64,000 bases of DNA from Pseudomonas sp. RIT-PI-r (GTDB taxonomy: Bacteria > Pseudomonadota > Gammaproteobacteria > Pseudomonadales > Pseudomonadaceae), in the NCBI RefSeq assembly GCF_001297015.1, contig NZ_LIGE01000047.1:124001-188000 (forward strand), read 5' to 3'. Position numbers and translations under genes: made by a program. Below, piece after piece: positions 50,788-59,647 of the stretch (its first letter is position 1; the number at the start of each line of letters is the position of its first letter). The notes under the pieces were generated by a model that worked only from the letters and a program-made list of their open reading frames with translations, made no database searches and was not told where the DNA came from.

Positions 50788-53370
50788 ATGAATAAAGCTA
50801 TTTCAGACCTGTCCTCCCACACTCCGATGATGCAGCAGTACTGGCGCCTGAAGAATCAGCACCCGGATCAGCTGATGTTCTACCGCATGGGCGACTTCTA
50901 CGAGATCTTCTACGAAGACGCGAAGAAGGCCGCCAAGTTGCTCGACATCACGTTGACGGCACGCGGGCAGTCGGCGGGACAGGCGATTCCGATGTGCGGG
51001 ATTCCTTATCACGCGGCGGAAGGTTATCTGGCCAAACTGGTCAAGCTTGGCGAGTCGGTGGTGATCTGCGAGCAGGTCGGCGACCCGGCGACCAGCAAAG
51101 GCCCGGTTGAGCGTCAGGTCGTACGGATCCTTACGCCAGGTACGGTCAGTGATGAGGCGTTGCTCGATGAGCGCCGCGACAATCTGATCGCTGCGTTGCT
51201 GGGTGACGAGCGTCTGTTCGGCCTGGCCGTGCTGGACATCACCAGCGGCAGTTTCAGCGTGTCGGAAATCAAAGGCTGGGAGAATCTGCTGGCGGAACTG
51301 GAGCGGATCAATCCGGTGGAGTTGCTGATCCCGGATGACTGGCCAAGGGACCTGCCGGCGGAAAAACGCCGTGGCGTCAGTCGTCGTGCGCCGTGGGATT
51401 TCGAGCGTGATTCGGCGTTGAAAAGCCTTTGCCAGCAGTTCTCCACCCAAGACCTGAAGGGCTTTGGCTGCGAGAACCTGACCCTGGCCATCGGCGCCGC
51501 GGGTTGCCTGTTGGCCTACGCCAAGGAAACCCAGCGCACCGCCCTGCCCCATCTGCGCAGCCTGCGCCACGAACGCCTGGATGACACCGTGGTGCTGGAT
51601 GGCGCTAGCCGCCGCAACCTCGAGCTCGACACCAACCTCGCCGGTGGCCGCGACAATACCCTGCAATCGGTGGTCGATCGTTGCCAGACCGCCATGGGCA
51701 GCCGTTTGCTGACCCGCTGGCTAAATCGCCCGTTGCGCGATCTGACGGTATTGCTGGCGCGCCAGACCTCGATCACTTGCCTGCTCGATCGCTATCGTTT
51801 CGAAAAGCTGCAACCACAGCTCAAGGAAATCGGCGACATCGAGCGAATTCTCGCGCGGATCGGCCTGCGCAACGCGCGGCCTCGTGACCTTGCCCGGCTG
51901 CGCGACGCCCTTGGCGCACTGCCTGAACTGCAAGTGGCGATGACCGATCTGGAAGCGCCGCACCTGCAAGGTCTGGCGACCATCACCAGCACCTACCCGG
52001 AACTGGCGGCGTTGCTGGATACAGCCATCATCGACAATCCGCCGGCGGTGATCCGTGACGGCGGCGTGCTGAAAACCGGCTATGACAGCGAACTCGACGA
52101 ACTGCAGTCGCTGAGCGAAAACGCCGGCCAGTTCCTCATCGATCTGGAAGCCCGTGAGAAAGCCCGCACCGGTCTGAGCCATCTGAAAGTCGGCTACAAC
52201 CGCATTCACGGCTACTTCATCGAATTGCCGAGCAAGCAGGCCGAGTCGGCGCCAGCGGATTACATCCGTCGCCAGACACTGAAAGGTGCGGAACGCTTCA
52301 TCACGCCTGAGCTGAAGGAATTCGAAGACAAGGCGCTGTCGGCCAAGAGCCGCGCCCTCGCCCGAGAAAAGATGCTTTACGAAGCGCTGCTGGAGGACCT
52401 GATCAGCCAGTTGCCACCGTTGCAGGATACCGCTGGCGCGCTGGCCGAACTGGACGTGCTGAGCAACCTTGCCGAGCGCGCGCTCAACCTTGATTTGAAC
52501 TGCCCGCGCTTCGTCAGCGAGCCGTGCATGCGCATCTCCCAGGGTCGTCACCCGGTGGTCGAGCAAGTGCTGACAACGCCGTTCGTGGCCAACGACCTGA
52601 GCCTCGATGACAACACGCGCATGCTGGTGATCACCGGCCCGAACATGGGCGGTAAATCCACCTACATGCGGCAAACCGCTTTGATCGTGCTGCTGGCGCA
52701 TATCGGCAGCTTCGTACCGGCGGCCAGTTGCGAACTGTCGCTGGTGGATCGCATCTTCACCCGAATCGGTTCAAGCGATGACCTGGCCGGCGGCCGTTCG
52801 ACCTTCATGGTCGAAATGAGTGAAACCGCCAACATTCTGCACAACGCTACCGAACGCAGCCTGGTGCTGATGGACGAAGTCGGTCGCGGCACCAGCACCT
52901 TCGACGGTCTGTCGCTGGCATGGGCTGCGGCGGAGCGCCTGGCACACCTGCGTGCCTATACGCTGTTCGCTACGCACTACTTCGAACTGACCGTGTTGCC
53001 GGAAGCCGAGCCATTGGTGGCCAACGTCCACCTTAACGCCACCGAGCACAATGAACGCATCGTCTTCCTGCACCACGTGCTGCCCGGCCCTGCCAGCCAG
53101 AGCTACGGTCTGGCAGTGGCGCAATTGGCCGGTGTGCCGAGCGAAGTGATCGTACGTGCCCGCGAGCACCTGAGCCGACTGGAAGAAACCGCTTTGCCGC
53201 ATGAAGCACCGAAACCGGTCGCCAAGGGCAAACCGGCAACGCCACAACAAAGCGACATGTTCGCCAGCCTGCCGCATCCAGTACTCGATGAACTGGCTAA
53301 ACTTGATCTGGATGACCTGACGCCACGCCGTGCGCTCGAAATGCTCTATGCACTGAAGAACCGGATATAA
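50788..53370 (+). CDS. mutS: DNA mismatch repair protein MutS
   Basis: This 860-residue ATPase recognises base mismatches and recruits MutL. The N-terminal mismatch-binding domain has FYRMGDFYEIFYEDA (mismatch-contacting Phe-x-Glu), and the ATPase carries Walker A GPNMGGKST (about residues 617-625), Walker B LVLMDEVGRGTSTFDG and the ATHYFELT motif. The start ATG at 50788 gives MNKAISDLSSHTPMMQQYWR, as in the family; the frame is open upstream. It marks the right edge of the tailocin insertion. Confidence 0.97.
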   Translation: MNKAISDLSSHTPMMQQYWRLKNQHPDQLMFYRMGDFYEIFYEDAKKAAKLLDITLTARGQSAGQAIPMCGIPYHAAEGYLAKLVKLGESVVICEQVGDPATSKGPVERQVVRILTPGTVSDEALLDERRDNLIAALLGDERLFGLAVLDITSGSFSVSEIKGWENLLAELERINPVELLIPDDWPRDLPAEKRRGVSRRAPWDFERDSALKSLCQQFSTQDLKGFGCENLTLAIGAAGCLLAYAKETQRTALPHLRSLRHERLDDTVVLDGASRRNLELDTNLAGGRDNTLQSVVDRCQTAMGSRLLTRWLNRPLRDLTVLLARQTSITCLLDRYRFEKLQPQLKEIGDIERILARIGLRNARPRDLARLRDALGALPELQVAMTDLEAPHLQGLATITSTYPELAALLDTAIIDNPPAVIRDGGVLKTGYDSELDELQSLSENAGQFLIDLEAREKARTGLSHLKVGYNRIHGYFIELPSKQAESAPADYIRRQTLKGAERFITPELKEFEDKALSAKSRALAREKMLYEALLEDLISQLPPLQDTAGALAELDVLSNLAERALNLDLNCPRFVSEPCMRISQGRHPVVEQVLTTPFVANDLSLDDNTRMLVITGPNMGGKSTYMRQTALIVLLAHIGSFVPAASCELSLVDRIFTRIGSSDDLAGGRSTFMVEMSETANILHNATERSLVLMDEVGRGTSTFDGLSLAWAAAERLAHLRAYTLFATHYFELTVLPEAEPLVANVHLNATEHNERIVFLHHVLPGPASQSYGLAVAQLAGVPSEVIVRAREHLSRLEETALPHEAPKPVAKGKPATPQQSDMFASLPHPVLDELAKLDLDDLTPRRALEMLYALKNRI

Positions 53371-53391
53371 GCACTGAAGAAGCGGATATAA
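53350..53391 (+). repeat. 21 bp tandem duplication at the mutS stop codon
   Basis: gcactgaagaaccggatataa (53350-53370, including the TAA) is followed immediately by gcactgaagaagcggatataa (53371-53391), with one mismatch. Confidence 0.8.
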
Positions 53392-53533
53392 CGCAAACCG
53401 CTTCAAGCTGTTAGAATCTCGCGCGGTTTGGGATGCTGCTGGCTAATAGCCTGGCCAGCAGGTATCGCTCCCGAACCTGGCGACCCCAACCGTGAAGGGG
53501 CAACGCTGCCGCCGCCTGAGGAGAAAATTAGAA

Positions 53534-53857
53534 ATGACCTTCGTCGTCACCGACAACTGCATCAAGTGCAAGTACACCGACTGCGTAGAAGTCTGTCCGG
53601 TGGACTGCTTTTACGAAGGCCCGAATTTCCTGGTGATTCACCCGGATGAGTGCATCGACTGCGCCCTGTGCGAACCGGAATGCCCCGCTGTGGCAATTTT
53701 CTCCGAGGACGAAGTCCCAGAGGACATGCAGGAATTCATTCAACTGAACGTTGATCTCGCAGAAATCTGGCCAAACATCACCGAGAAGAAAGAATCGCTG
53801 CCGGATGCCGAAGAGTGGGATGGCGTCAAAGGCAAGATCAAAGACCTCGAACGCTGA
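53534..53857 (+). CDS. fdxA: Seven-iron ferredoxin FdxA
   Basis: This 107-residue ferredoxin carries one 3Fe-4S and one 4Fe-4S cluster. The cysteine patterns CIKCKYTDCVEVCPVDC and CIDCALCEPECP are visible at the N-terminus. A GAGGAG ribosome site lies about 10 nt before the ATG. It serves as a low-potential electron carrier, plausibly a partner of the Fpr encoded at 5.5 kb. It is convergent to rsmZ. Confidence 0.96.
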   Translation: MTFVVTDNCIKCKYTDCVEVCPVDCFYEGPNFLVIHPDECIDCALCEPECPAVAIFSEDEVPEDMQEFIQLNVDLAEIWPNITEKKESLPDAEEWDGVKGKIKDLER

Positions 53858-53874
53858 TCTGTCTCGCGTTCGAC

Positions 53875-53901
53875 AAAAAGGCCCTTAGGGGCCTTTTTTT
53901 G
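53875..53901 (+). terminator. Terminator of fdxA
   Basis: aaaaaggccc-ttag-gggccttttttt, a short strong stem with an 8 nt T run, 15 bp after the fdxA stop. Confidence 0.9.
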
Positions 53902-53957
53902 TCGCGCAATGCCTCCGACAGAGACGCCAAGCTGCGCATGCTGACTTTTCTACGGGC

Positions 53958-54088
53958 AAAAAAAAGGGGCGGTATGACCCGCCCACATTTTTTCCCTATT
54001 CCCTGTATTCCTTTTCATCGTCCTGATGAATCGCGTCCTGCGATGTCCGTTCCCCTCTTCCTTGAAGGGCGTGTCTGTCCGTCGACAC
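53958..54088 (-). ncRNA. rsmZ: Regulatory small RNA RsmZ
   Basis: On the minus strand the transcript begins about TGTCGACGGACAGACAC and contains many GGA motifs (ACGGACAGA, CAAGGAAGA, ACGGACATC, CAGGACGCG, CAGGACGAT, AAAGGAATA), several in hairpin loops. It ends with the terminator GGGCGG-GTCATA-CCGCCC followed by eight T. Sequence and position between fdxA and rpoS match RsmZ, which sequesters the translational repressors RsmA/RsmE under Gac control. A -10 like TAGTAT lies at 54101-54096. Confidence 0.92.
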
Positions 54089-54259
54089 AATTCAGATACT
54101 AGAGAGTTCTGCGGCGGGAGCAATCGACCATTGGCGCCGAAATCGTTTGTCATAACCGCTTCATATTTAAAATTAAGCTTATTTATCAGTCGGTTATTTC
54201 TAGTCGACTGACTGAGTAGTCGTCTACCGAAGTGTAAAAATAACGAACACCTACGGAAG

Positions 54260-54277
54260 AGTAAGCCAAGGCTTACA
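54260..54277. promoter_or_regulatory. GacA upstream activating sequence for rsmZ
   Basis: Minus-strand TGTAAG-CCTTGG-CTTACT matches the GacA box TGTAAG-N6-CTTACA. It is about 170-190 bp upstream of the rsmZ start, the expected distance. Confidence 0.88.
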
Positions 54278-54300
54278 GCACAAGACTACAAACCCTCCCG

Positions 54301-54376
54301 TGCAGGAGCTGCCGAAGGCTGCGATCTTTTGATCTTGAACCAGGATCAAAAGGTCGCAGCCTTCGGCAGCTCCTGC
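54301..54376. repeat. REP hairpin between rsmZ control region and rpoS
   Basis: Inverted arms tgcaggagctgccgaaggct ... agccttcggcagctcctgca around a short loop, of the second REP class. Confidence 0.88.
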
Positions 54377-54412
54377 ACAAGCAACAGCACCGACATCAAA
54401 AGCAGCAGGCAA

Positions 54413-54442
54413 CAAAAAGCCCCGAACCAGTCGGGGCTTTTT
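54413..54442 (-). terminator. Terminator of rpoS
   Basis: aaaaagccccga-acca-gtcggggcttttt, a bidirectional-looking stem; on the minus strand it follows the rpoS stop by about 21 bp. Confidence 0.88.
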
Positions 54443-54463
54443 GCGGGCGGTCGTCCGAGGCGC

Positions 54464-55474
54464 TTACTGGAACAGCGACTCGCTCGACAGGCCATTCTTC
54501 TCGAGGATCTCGCGAAGGCGCTTGAGGCCCTCCACCTGGATCTGCCGCACCCGCTCCCGGGTCAGGCCGATCTCCAGGCCTACATCTTCCAGCGTGCTGC
54601 TCTCGTGGCCGCGCAGGCCAAAGCGGCGAATAACCACCTCGCGCTGCTTGTCGGTCAGCTCCGACAGCCATTGATCGATGCTCTGCGACAGGTCGTCATC
54701 CTGCAGCAGCTCGCAGGGATCGGTCGGACGATCATCGGTGAGGGTGTCCAGCAGGGTTTTATCCGAATCCGGACCCAGCGAGACGTCGACCGAAGAAACC
54801 CGTTCGTTCAGGCCCAGCATGCGCTTGACCTCACCCACCGGTTTTTCCAGCAGGTTGGCGATTTCTTCGGGTGAAGGTTCGTGGTCGAGCTTTTGCGTCA
54901 GCTCCCGTGCAGCCCGCAGGTACACGTTGAGCTCCTTGACCACATGGATCGGCAACCGGATGGTCCGGGTCTGATTCATGATCGCGCGCTCGATGGTCTG
55001 ACGAATCCACCAGGTCGCGTAGGTCGAGAAGCGGAAGCCGCGCTCGGGATCGAACTTTTCCACTGCGCGGATCAATCCAAGGTTGCCCTCTTCGATCAGA
55101 TCCAGCAGCGACAGACCCCGATTGACGTAGCGCCGGGCGATTTTCACCACCAGCCGCAGGTTACTTTCAATCATGCGCTTGCGCCCGGCGGGATCGCCAC
55201 TTTGCGACAAGCGCGCAAAATGAACTTCTTCCTCCGGGGAGAGCAGTGGGGAAAAGCCGATTTCGTTGAGATACAACTGCGTGGCATCAAGTGCCCGCGT
55301 GTAATCGATGTACTTGTGTTGTTTAAGTGACGCAGATTGTTTGGATTTGGAACGAACGGAAGGTGGAGCAGCCCCTTCATCATTCGACATCGAAGAATCC
55401 GAATCGATGCCGGCCTCCATAAGGAGAACCTCATCGTCGATGTCAAACTCCGGCACTTCTTTACTGAGAGCCAT
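54464..55474 (-). CDS. rpoS: RNA polymerase sigma factor RpoS
   Basis: This 336-residue stationary-phase sigma factor shows region 1.2/2 (DATQLYLNEIGFSPLLSPEE, RMIESNLRLVVKIARRYVNR, DLIEEGNLGLIRAVEKFD), region 3 and region 4 (TLEDVGLEIGLTRERVRQIQ). AAGGA lies upstream of the ATG at 55474. The 106 bp gap to nlpD and the tail of nlpD are expected to hold the rpoS promoter. Rsm and Gac signalling through adjacent rsmZ is known to intersect with RpoS in pseudomonads. Confidence 0.97.
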   Translation of the reverse strand: MALSKEVPEFDIDDEVLLMEAGIDSDSSMSNDEGAAPPSVRSKSKQSASLKQHKYIDYTRALDATQLYLNEIGFSPLLSPEEEVHFARLSQSGDPAGRKRMIESNLRLVVKIARRYVNRGLSLLDLIEEGNLGLIRAVEKFDPERGFRFSTYATWWIRQTIERAIMNQTRTIRLPIHVVKELNVYLRAARELTQKLDHEPSPEEIANLLEKPVGEVKRMLGLNERVSSVDVSLGPDSDKTLLDTLTDDRPTDPCELLQDDDLSQSIDQWLSELTDKQREVVIRRFGLRGHESSTLEDVGLEIGLTRERVRQIQVEGLKRLREILEKNGLSSESLFQ

Positions 55475-55580
55475 TGTTATAGTCCTTTGGTGAGTTCGAC
55501 CCCAAGCTCAAGCGACGCCTTTATCCTTGGCAGCGCTGGAGCCTGTCCCCTCTACGCGACGGAACAGGCTGGCTTACAAA

Positions 55581-56450
55581 TCAACGTCTTGGCAGGAACT
55601 GCAGCGGATCCACAGGTTTACCTTGGCGGCGAATCTCAAAATGCAGTTTCACCCGGTCTGTACCCGTTGACCCCATTTCGGCAATTGTCTGTCCGACCTT
55701 GACCTGCTGTCCCTCCCGAACCAAAAGCCTGCGGTTATGGCCGTAGGCACTGACGTAGGTTTCGCTGTGTTTGATGATGACTAATTCGCCGTAGCCCCTT
55801 AAGCCACTCCCGGCGTAAACCACCGTCCCATCAGACGCAGCTAAAACAGGCTGTCCCAAATCTCCGGCGATATCAATTCCTTTATTCAAACTACCGTTTG
55901 AAGAGAATTTTCCAATCAGAATGCCATTAGATGGCCATCCCCAGCCGGTCGGGGCCGGGCCTGCGGGAGGCAGTGGAGCAGGCGCTGACTTGTTGCCGAC
56001 GGACGGTGCAGCCCCCGTAGAACCGGTGGTTGTAGTGGTCGTCGTGCCATTTGCCTGGCGCCGGATTACCGTGGTTTTACTCGACGAGGAAGGCGAAGAA
56101 CTGCTGCTGCTCACCACCGCGGTCGGCGTTGAACCGGTGCGGCCATCGAAGCGAATTGTCTGACCCGGATGGATCGTATACGGCGTAGGAATATTGTTCC
56201 GGGCCGCGAGGGCTTTGTAGTCCCAGCCGTAGCGAAATGCGATCGAAAACATCGTATCGCCCGGACGGACTACATACTGGCCAGTCGTTACGGTAGGACG
56301 CTGCGCCACCGCGTTGTTGCGATCGACCACGCGCACATTGTTCGATTTGGTGCTGGAGCAACCCACCAGCAAGGTGCTCAAGACAAGGCCAGTCACCAGG
56401 CGCTGAAAGCTCGTGTTACCCATACGCTGCGCAATGACTGTGAGACTCAC
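55581..56450 (-). CDS. nlpD: Lipoprotein NlpD, amidase activator with LysM and degenerate M23 domain
   Basis: This 289-residue lipoprotein has a signal with lipobox LLVGC (Cys about residue 30), a LysM domain (YVVRPGDTMFSIAFRYGWDY, about 57-100), a long Ser/Thr-rich linker and a C-terminal M23/LytM domain. The final LytM HxH is replaced (LHFEIR), so it is probably a non-catalytic amidase activator, as E. coli NlpD. A GTG start at 56450 is favoured by GGGAG about 6 nt upstream; an ATG at 56423 is possible. Confidence 0.92.
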   Translation of the reverse strand: MSLTVIAQRMGNTSFQRLVTGLVLSTLLVGCSSTKSNNVRVVDRNNAVAQRPTVTTGQYVVRPGDTMFSIAFRYGWDYKALAARNNIPTPYTIHPGQTIRFDGRTGSTPTAVVSSSSSSPSSSSKTTVIRRQANGTTTTTTTGSTGAAPSVGNKSAPAPLPPAGPAPTGWGWPSNGILIGKFSSNGSLNKGIDIAGDLGQPVLAASDGTVVYAGSGLRGYGELVIIKHSETYVSAYGHNRRLLVREGQQVKVGQTIAEMGSTGTDRVKLHFEIRRQGKPVDPLQFLPRR

Positions 56451-56661
56451 CCGCCGCTCCCTTTGTGGTGGCTGAAAAATTTGGAATGCCGGATTTCGGC
56501 ACGAGGTGTCGCAAGTATAACGGGCCGAATCGGCTTTACCTTTAATGTAGCGAAATCGCTTCGCGCACACGTTTGCAAGCTGACAATCTGCGCGTTTAAA
56601 CCATCGTTGCCGGAGTAAGACATGGGCGAACGAAAGGAATTCAGCGCCTGCCAATAAATGC

Positions 56662-57339
56662 TCAGGCCAGTGGCCCGTTGAGCAAAGGCACGAAGCGAAC
56701 AGCACCTAGAACATGTCGGGAAAAGCCATTTTCTTCGCGCACGATCAGCATCAGTTGCTGAACTTCTCCGGCGCCGACCGGAATCACCAGACGCCCACCC
56801 GGTGCCAGTTGATCGAGCAACGCTTGCGGTACATCGGTGGCTACCGCTGTGACGATGATGCCGTTGTACGGTGCCAGTGCTGGCCAGCCTTCCCAACCAT
56901 CGCCCCAACGAAACACCACATTGCGCAGGTTCAATTCGACCAGGCGCTCCTTGGCGCGGTCCTGCAGTACCTTGATGCGCTCCACCGAGAACACCCGCTC
57001 GACAAGTTGCGACAATACAGCGGTCTGATACCCGGAGCCGGTGCCGATCTCCAGCACTTTATCCAGCGGTCCCGCCTCCAACAGCAGCTCGCTCATGCGT
57101 GCCACCATATAAGGCTGGGAAATGGTCTGGTTGTTGCCGATCGGCAGCGCCGTGTCTTCGTAAGCGCGATGAGCCAGCGCTTCATCGACGAACAGGTGAC
57201 GCGGGGTGCGGCGAATGACCTCCAGCACTTTGGCGTTTGATACGCCTTCTTCATATAAACGCTGGATCAGGCGCTCGCGGGTGCGCTGGGAGGTCATGCC
57301 GATCCCGCTGCGCAATCGATCTTCGTGCTCACGGGCCAT
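56662..57339 (-). CDS. pcm: Protein-L-isoaspartate O-methyltransferase
   Basis: This 225-residue SAM-dependent enzyme repairs isoaspartyl residues in aged proteins. Motifs are HLFVDEALAHRAYEDTALPI, NQTISQPYMVARM, the SAM-binding VLEIGTGSGYQTAVL and LVIPVG. The ATG at 57339 overlaps the surE stop codon (TGATG) and has GGAGG about 10 nt upstream; many homologues are annotated from the internal ATG at 57297 (MTSQRTRERL). It lies in the surE-pcm-nlpD-rpoS stationary-phase operon. Confidence 0.95.
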   Translation of the reverse strand: MAREHEDRLRSGIGMTSQRTRERLIQRLYEEGVSNAKVLEVIRRTPRHLFVDEALAHRAYEDTALPIGNNQTISQPYMVARMSELLLEAGPLDKVLEIGTGSGYQTAVLSQLVERVFSVERIKVLQDRAKERLVELNLRNVVFRWGDGWEGWPALAPYNGIIVTAVATDVPQALLDQLAPGGRLVIPVGAGEVQQLMLIVREENGFSRHVLGAVRFVPLLNGPLA

Positions 57340-58088
57340 CAGCGCAGTCCCTCCAGCCAGCCGTCAAGGTTCCTGAAAGCATCGTTGAAGGTGCGATCGA
57401 GCTGCAACGGCGTGATGGACACATAGCCCTGCATCACCGCATGAAAGTCGGTGCCCGGCCCGCCGTCTTCGGCATCTCCGGCAGCAGCAATCCAGTAGCC
57501 GGCCTTGCCCCGTGGATCGACTACTTTCATCGGCGCCGCCGCACGGGCACGATGGCCGAGACGGGTCAGCTGGATGCCACGAATGTGCTCGATCGGCAGA
57601 TTGGGAATGTTCACGTTTAGCACCGTGCGCGGCGGCAGATCAAGCCCGGCATGGGCCTCGACCAGTTTGCGCGCAAAGTAAGCCGCCGTTGGCAGATTAT
57701 CCACCTGACGCGAGACCAGTGAAAAGGCAAATGACGGACGTTCGAGGAAGCGCCCTTCGAGCGCTGCGGCGACTGTCCCGGAATACAGCACGTCATCACC
57801 CAGATTGGCCCCGAGGTTGATCCCGGAAACCACCATGTCCGCCTCGCGCTCCAGCAAGCCGTTCAGACCCAGGTGCACGCAGTCGGTCGGTGTGCCGTTG
57901 AGGCTGATGAAGCCGTTGGCCAGATATTGCGGATGCAGCGGACGGTCAAGCGTCAGCGAACTGCTGGCGCCGCTTTTGTCCTGTTCAGGGGCGATAACCA
58001 CGCATTCGGTGTAATCCGCCAGCGCAGCATAAAGCGCGGCAAGACCGGGTGCGGTTACCCCATCGTCGTTAGAAATCAGAATACGCAT
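57339..58088 (-). CDS. surE: 5'/3'-nucleotidase SurE
   Basis: This 249-residue phosphatase opens MRILISNDDGVTAPGLAALY, with the metal-binding SNDDG (Asp8, Asp9), and has SGASSSLTLDRPL and VSGINLGANLGDDVLYSGTV. It hydrolyses nucleoside monophosphates in stationary phase. It overlaps truD upstream by 13 nt and pcm downstream by 1 nt. Confidence 0.96.
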   Translation of the reverse strand: MRILISNDDGVTAPGLAALYAALADYTECVVIAPEQDKSGASSSLTLDRPLHPQYLANGFISLNGTPTDCVHLGLNGLLEREADMVVSGINLGANLGDDVLYSGTVAAALEGRFLERPSFAFSLVSRQVDNLPTAAYFARKLVEAHAGLDLPPRTVLNVNIPNLPIEHIRGIQLTRLGHRARAAAPMKVVDPRGKAGYWIAAAGDAEDGGPGTDFHAVMQGYVSITPLQLDRTFNDAFRNLDGWLEGLR

Positions 58089-59134
58089 GGGCTGTCCGTC
58101 TGCCCCACCGGCACCAGATCAACGAGCTCGCGCACCAATACGGTGGCGAAGCATCCGGCCGGGAGGACGAATTCCAGTTGCAGAATGTCAGGCTGGGGAT
58201 AATGCCACGTCAACTCGCCAATGGGCAGCCGCAGGATGCGACGTTCGTGGCTCATGCCGGCGTGAATCAACCAATCTCGCAGCTCGGCTTCACCGGCGGC
58301 AATTTCCTGCTCCAGTTCATGGACAGCGCCTGCGGTCGGCGAGTCACCTTCGCCCCACTGCGGACCTGTCGGGTGCAGATCGAGAATCGCCAGGCGCGGG
58401 TCACTGCATTCAGCTTCACCGGCCGGAAAAAAGCTGCGGCTGTCGGTGAACGCCAGCAGATCGCCAACCTGAGCTTTTTGCCAAGTGCCATCAGCCACAC
58501 GCGCCGCCAGCACTTTGTTGAAGAGAAAGCTGCGCGCCGTCGACAGCAGACGCGAACGCACGTTGCGCTGCTCCGGCAAGGCTTTACGCGCTGCCCACGA
58601 ACGCGCATCGACGACGTTACCGCCGTCATGGCCGAAACGCTGGGCGCCGAAATAATTGGGGATGCCTTGCTGGGCGATCAGTTGCAGACGTTGTTCAATC
58701 GCGTCTTTATCGCCAGTGAACTGAGTCAGGCGCAAGGTGAAACCGTTGGCCGAGTGCGCACCGCGTTGCAGCTTGCGTTTATGGCGAGTGGTCTTGAGGA
58801 TCTTCAGCGTATCGTTTTCCGCCGCCGACAGGTCCGGATCAGCCTTGCCCGGCAGTTGCACGCTGAACCATTGGCGGGTCAGCGCCTGACGATCCTTGAG
58901 GCCGGCATAGCTAACGGTACGCAGCGGCACGCCGGCAGCCTTGGCGATACGCCGTGCGGCTTCTTCAGTGTTGAGGCCACGCTTTTCGACCCAGATCCAC
59001 AGGTGCTCGCCGTCGCCGCTGAACGGGATATCGAGCACTTCATCGACCTGGAAATCTTCAGCGATAGCTTTCAGTACTGCGCTGCCGAGAGGTTCGCCAT
59101 AAGCACGCGGGCCGAGCAATTGCAGTTCGTTCAT
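58076..59134 (-). CDS. truD: tRNA pseudouridine(13) synthase TruD
   Basis: This 352-residue enzyme makes pseudouridine at position 13 of tRNA-Glu. The catalytic motif is YAGLKDRQALTRQWFSVQLP with Asp at about residue 80, and QGIPNYFGAQRFGHDGGNV is the second TruD signature. The ATG overlaps the ispF stop codon by 4 nt. Confidence 0.96.
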   Translation of the reverse strand: MNELQLLGPRAYGEPLGSAVLKAIAEDFQVDEVLDIPFSGDGEHLWIWVEKRGLNTEEAARRIAKAAGVPLRTVSYAGLKDRQALTRQWFSVQLPGKADPDLSAAENDTLKILKTTRHKRKLQRGAHSANGFTLRLTQFTGDKDAIEQRLQLIAQQGIPNYFGAQRFGHDGGNVVDARSWAARKALPEQRNVRSRLLSTARSFLFNKVLAARVADGTWQKAQVGDLLAFTDSRSFFPAGEAECSDPRLAILDLHPTGPQWGEGDSPTAGAVHELEQEIAAGEAELRDWLIHAGMSHERRILRLPIGELTWHYPQPDILQLEFVLPAGCFATVLVRELVDLVPVGQTDSPCVF

Positions 59135-59604
59135 GCGCGCAGCAACAAGGCAACGGAGTGCACGGCAATGCCTTCTTCGCGACCGACAAAGCCAAGCTTT
59201 TCGGTGGTGGTAGCTTTCACGTTCACTTGATCCAACTCAACTTGAAGATCCGCCGCGATCAGCGCGCGCATCGATTCGATATGCGGCGCCATTTTTGGCG
59301 CCTGAGCAACGATGGTGTTATCGACGTTGCCGACCTTCCAGCCTTTGCCATGGATCAGCGCGACCACATGACGCAGCAGCGCACGACTGTCGGCGCCCTT
59401 GAATTGCGGGTCGGTGTCCGGGAAGTGTTTGCCGATATCACCCAGCGCCGCAGCGCCGAGCAAGGCATCGCTCAAGGCGTGCAGCAGGACGTCACCGTCG
59501 GAATGAGCGAGCAGCCCGAAGCTGTGTGCGATGCGCACGCCGCCCAGAGTAATGAAATCGCCTTCAGCGAAACGGTGCACATCGTAGCCGTGGCCAATAC
59601 GCAT
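59131..59604 (-). CDS. ispF: 2-C-methyl-D-erythritol 2,4-cyclodiphosphate synthase IspF
   Basis: This 157-residue enzyme of the MEP isoprenoid pathway forms the cyclodiphosphate. Zinc ligands Asp8 and His10 (GHGYDVHRF) and His42 (HSDGDVLLHALSDALLG) are visible. The start is the canonical MRIGHGYDVHRF at 59604, but the seven T of an intrinsic terminator lie immediately before it and no Shine-Dalgarno sequence is seen. It heads the ispF-truD-surE-pcm run; ispD lies 4 kb away. Confidence 0.96.
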   Translation of the reverse strand: MRIGHGYDVHRFAEGDFITLGGVRIAHSFGLLAHSDGDVLLHALSDALLGAAALGDIGKHFPDTDPQFKGADSRALLRHVVALIHGKGWKVGNVDNTIVAQAPKMAPHIESMRALIAADLQVELDQVNVKATTTEKLGFVGREEGIAVHSVALLLRA

Positions 59605-59634
59605 AAAAAAACGCCCCGATTTTTGTCAGGGCGT
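59604..59634 (-). terminator. Terminator of fghA abutting the ispF start codon
   Basis: Minus-strand ACGCCCTGA-CAAAAA-TCGGGGCGT is followed by seven T whose last bases adjoin the ispF ATG. Confidence 0.85.
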
Positions 59635-59647
59635 GATTCTACCTGCA

